A DNA stretch of 64,000 nucleotides, from the NCBI GenBank assembly GCA_001770205.1, contig MEQL01000039.1:322787-386786 (forward strand). The letters are read 5' to 3'. Source of the stretch: Bdellovibrionales bacterium RIFOXYD12_FULL_39_22. GTDB lineage: Bacteria; Bdellovibrionota; Bacteriovoracia; Bacteriovoracales; Bacteriovoracaceae. The position numbers were made by a program, and so were the translations under genes. How positions within the stretch are numbered: the stretch's first letter is position 1; the number at the start of each line of letters is the position of its first letter. Under the pieces are notes generated by a model. It worked only from the letters and a program-made list of their open reading frames with translations. It ran no database searches and was not told where the DNA came from. Shown in pieces: positions 62,216 to 64,000 of the stretch.

Positions 62216-62878
62216 ATGGGCCAACAACTTCTTGTGTATTTTTTATCAATTATCATGCTGATCGGCATCAGCACAAAGGACGCTGACGCATATTACGATT
62301 ATGTTACAAATCTATCTCTTGATCGCTCCGTTTTAAACAATCAAGAGATGGAATTCATTTCACGCGAAAGCAGTGGTGCCATGGCCATGAATATTCGTTA
62401 TTCACCGGTTGTTGCTCTTCGCAAACAAATAATTTTGGCACGGGGCCATGGACTAAAAATTTTTGATGGCTGGGATGAAAATGGCGAGGCACATGTCACG
62501 GTTATAACTCCTCCTGAATTCAACAATATCATACGCAAATATATTCCAATGAAAAGAATCGAGGCCATTGCTCTCAGACACAGCATTCAGTCAAGCGAAC
62601 TTCAAGTTTTGGGCCTAGGAAAAGGATCTGCCTTAGTAGATGGCCAAAAGCAATTAACATATTTCATAATCGTTGATGCCCCTAATTTGATAAAAATCAG
62701 AAGAGAAATATATAAAGAATTTATTCAACAAGGAGGGCCTGCCGCATCCTGGGACCCTGATCACTTTTATCCCCATATAACTATAGGGTTTACTAGTCGA
62801 GACCTACATGAATCAGATGGCGTGTTTAAAGATGTTTCGCATTGCCTTGATCCAGCATTTAATCTTCTTGTTGAATAA
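62216..62878 (+). CDS. Exported 2H phosphoesterase (Swiss-army-knife RNA repair-like)
   Basis: 220 residues. The ATG at 62216 follows GGGAG; a signal peptide (MGQQLLVYFLSIIMLIG, cleavage near ADA, residue 25) directs export. Two H-x-T motifs mark the 2H phosphoesterase fold: HVTVITPP (His 93) and HFYPHITIGFT (His 187). The C-terminal FTSRDLHESDGV also recalls proteins named Swiss Army Knife RNA repair-like. Such enzymes act on 2',3'-cyclic phosphate or 2'-5' linked nucleotides. An exported form could process RNA released from prey, which is inference. Confidence 0.8.
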   Translation: MGQQLLVYFLSIIMLIGISTKDADAYYDYVTNLSLDRSVLNNQEMEFISRESSGAMAMNIRYSPVVALRKQIILARGHGLKIFDGWDENGEAHVTVITPPEFNNIIRKYIPMKRIEAIALRHSIQSSELQVLGLGKGSALVDGQKQLTYFIIVDAPNLIKIRREIYKEFIQQGGPAASWDPDHFYPHITIGFTSRDLHESDGVFKDVSHCLDPAFNLLVE

Positions 62879-62945
62879 AAATTAGTTTAGCATTACCGCA
62901 AGTATCTCTGAAATCTTCCTACTTCCTGCTCTTCTTGGTTTGGCC

Positions 62946-63317
62946 TTATCCCACTTTAAAAAATTTCTTCTGCTCTCGCTCATGTTCTTCTGCGTGAGTA
63001 ATACAAAGACTTGCCCACGGATGTTTTTCAAGACGCTTCGAAGAAATTGGCTCCTCGCACTCTTCGCACAGTCCATAGGTCCCTTTATCTATTCGATGCA
63101 AGGCCATATCAATGGCGCGAAGTTTTGCCAATTCCTTATTTTTTATCTCAAAAGTAACATTTTGCGAAACAACATTGGCCGCAATATCTGTCTCATCTGG
63201 TAAATCTTCCACCGACAAGGTGAGATCATCACTGGAGCTCAAAACTCCGCTGTTAATTATTTTGGCCTTGTGCTGCAGTAGTTCTTTCTTAAATTTCACA
63301 GTATCAATGGTTGCCAT
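62946..63317 (-). CDS. DksA/TraR-family zinc finger protein
   Basis: 123 residues with a helical N-terminal half and a C4-type finger segment (GTYGLCEECEEPISSKRL, then LCITHAEEHE). The last ligand position is His rather than Cys. DksA-like proteins bind the secondary channel of RNA polymerase and tune transcription with ppGpp. AAGGAGAG precedes the ATG. It is a single gene; an inverted repeat (GGTGCA-N10-TGCACC, 63340-63361) lies in its upstream region. Confidence 0.88.
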   Translation of the reverse strand: MATIDTVKFKKELLQHKAKIINSGVLSSSDDLTLSVEDLPDETDIAANVVSQNVTFEIKNKELAKLRAIDMALHRIDKGTYGLCEECEEPISSKRLEKHPWASLCITHAEEHEREQKKFFKVG

Positions 63318-63707
63318 AAACTCTCTCCTTGCTTTACTTGGTGCACCCTAATCAATGCACCTTTTAACTATTCTGAGATGAGGCCCATACTAAATTTTAC
63401 GATAAAAACAAAATTAAAGATAAACGTAAAATTTTGCCTAGTCCCTTGCTTGCTTCACAAGCGACTTCAACTCCTATCGGCAAATTTTAAAAAACTTTAG
63501 AGACTTTTATTCTGCCTTTTATTCTGCCTTGTAGTAGTCCGGAACATTTAACAAACAAAGAAATTGCTCTACTTACCTATGGATATCAACAAGTGGCACC
63601 CAAACCTTTTTATCAACCACTATCAAAAAGCTCAGCAAAAATAATTGTTTGTGAGCAGATTAATCAATAAAAACTAAAAAAAACGAGAAAATATCCGATA
63701 AATTTTT
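63318..63707. other. Intergenic region, 390 bp
   Basis: It holds an inverted repeat GGTGCA-N10-TGCACC (63340-63361) close to the DksA-like start and a tandem 12-base duplication TTTTATTCTGCC (63505-63516 and 63517-63528). I see no gene, RNA or terminator with confidence. The DNA is very AT-rich with few GGCC sites. Confidence 0.6.
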
Positions 63708-64000
63708 ATGACTAGACGACTTATACTCTTCCTTGTCTTCCAACTATTGATTGCCGCCCCACCGGCCAATTATAAGCGTCATTCTCGAGGAACAATCTGC
63801 TTGTATCAAGCAATTGCTTCAATGAAAAAAGAATGGAAGCAATTAACTAGTGGACTGGAAAGAACAATTGAATCAGAGATTAAAATTGATCAGATTCTTC
63901 CATACATTACTACTGACGATGGAACAATGAAATCGTTGGTTAAATACCATGGCCCGGAGTGGTTTGAAAAACTTTTCCCAAACAGACTTCCACAAAATGT
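63708..64000 (+). CDS. Exported protein, truncated by the window end
   Basis: 97 codons are visible from the ATG at 63708 and the frame is open at 64000. A signal peptide (MTRRLILFLVFQLLIAA, cleavage near PPANY) is likely. The mature part is charged, with one cysteine (TICLYQ). No Shine-Dalgarno is clear and no family is recognised. Confidence 0.6.
   Translation, partial: MTRRLILFLVFQLLIAAPPANYKRHSRGTICLYQAIASMKKEWKQLTSGLERTIESEIKIDQILPYITTDDGTMKSLVKYHGPEWFEKLFPNRLPQN

Noticed and set aside
63505-63528. Two tandem copies of TTTTATTCTGCC as the start of a repeat array
   Set aside because: Only two copies, no spacers and no third unit; too little for CRISPR or a satellite.

Overview
The window is AT-rich bacterial chromosome (GC in the high 30s per cent by eye) with dense, mostly single-copy housekeeping genes. 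A TIGR02147/DUF4423 regulator, an FHA-GGDEF protein shaped like the Bdellovibrio diguanylate cyclase DgcB, many exported proteins of unknown function, and a large GYF/TPR membrane protein point to a Bdellovibrionota (Bdellovibrio/Bacteriovorax-like) predator. This assignment is an inference from gene content only. There is no CRISPR array, rRNA, prophage or intact insertion sequence. The tetramer GGCC is strikingly common throughout.

Layout. 0-3.5 kb: the C-terminal end of polA, a small membrane protein and groES-groEL. 3.6-8.8 kb: an accessory-looking block with a TIGR02147 regulator, three exported proteins and an AAA/DUF4143 ATPase. 8.8-12.9 kb: a tRNA-modification cluster (cmoA-cmoB, divergent from a cysteine desulfurase and thiI). 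13-20 kb: tail-specific protease, pilT, a GT9 glycosyltransferase, a dipeptide epimerase and a GT4 glycosyltransferase. 20-20.8 kb: a tandem pair of small exported proteins, each behind a sigma-54 promoter. 20.8-28.7 kb: rlmN, unknowns, a beta-galactosidase-like protein, FHA-GGDEF, mutL and miaA. 28.8-29.8 kb: decayed genes (DUF4258 fragment, acetyltransferase pseudogene) next to tRNA-Ser(UGA). 29.8-43.0 kb: one long minus-strand operon coding for complex-I-like membrane subunits (extra NuoN-like, then A, H, J, K, L, M, N in canonical order), the GYF/TPR protein and serS. 43-52 kb: mfd, two peptidyl-prolyl isomerase/chaperone proteins, pdxA and uvrA. 52-64 kb: an exported S15 hydrolase, succinate-semialdehyde dehydrogenase, a duplicated-repeat lipoprotein, a SagB-type oxidoreductase, a second regulator divergent from an exported protein, a TerC remnant, rubrerythrin, an MscS channel, a B-box-like membrane protein, an exported 2H phosphoesterase, a DksA-like protein and a truncated exported protein.

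How the genes work together. DNA repair is heavily represented (polA, mutL, mfd, uvrA). So is tRNA/rRNA modification (cmoA/B, thiI with its sulfur donor, miaA, rlmN), along with envelope biogenesis and cell-wall turnover (Prc, epimerase, glycosyltransferases, SurA-like chaperones).

The most unusual locus is the complex-I-like operon. It keeps all seven membrane-arm subunit types in standard order but has none of the hydrophilic redox subunits (B, C, D, E, F, G, I), and several canonical ion-channel residues are replaced. Other notable items are the twin sigma-54-controlled peptides with a co-varying 5' hairpin, several promoters spaced for leaderless mRNA, and two divergent regulator/exported-protein pairs with 15-nt palindromes near the regulator start.
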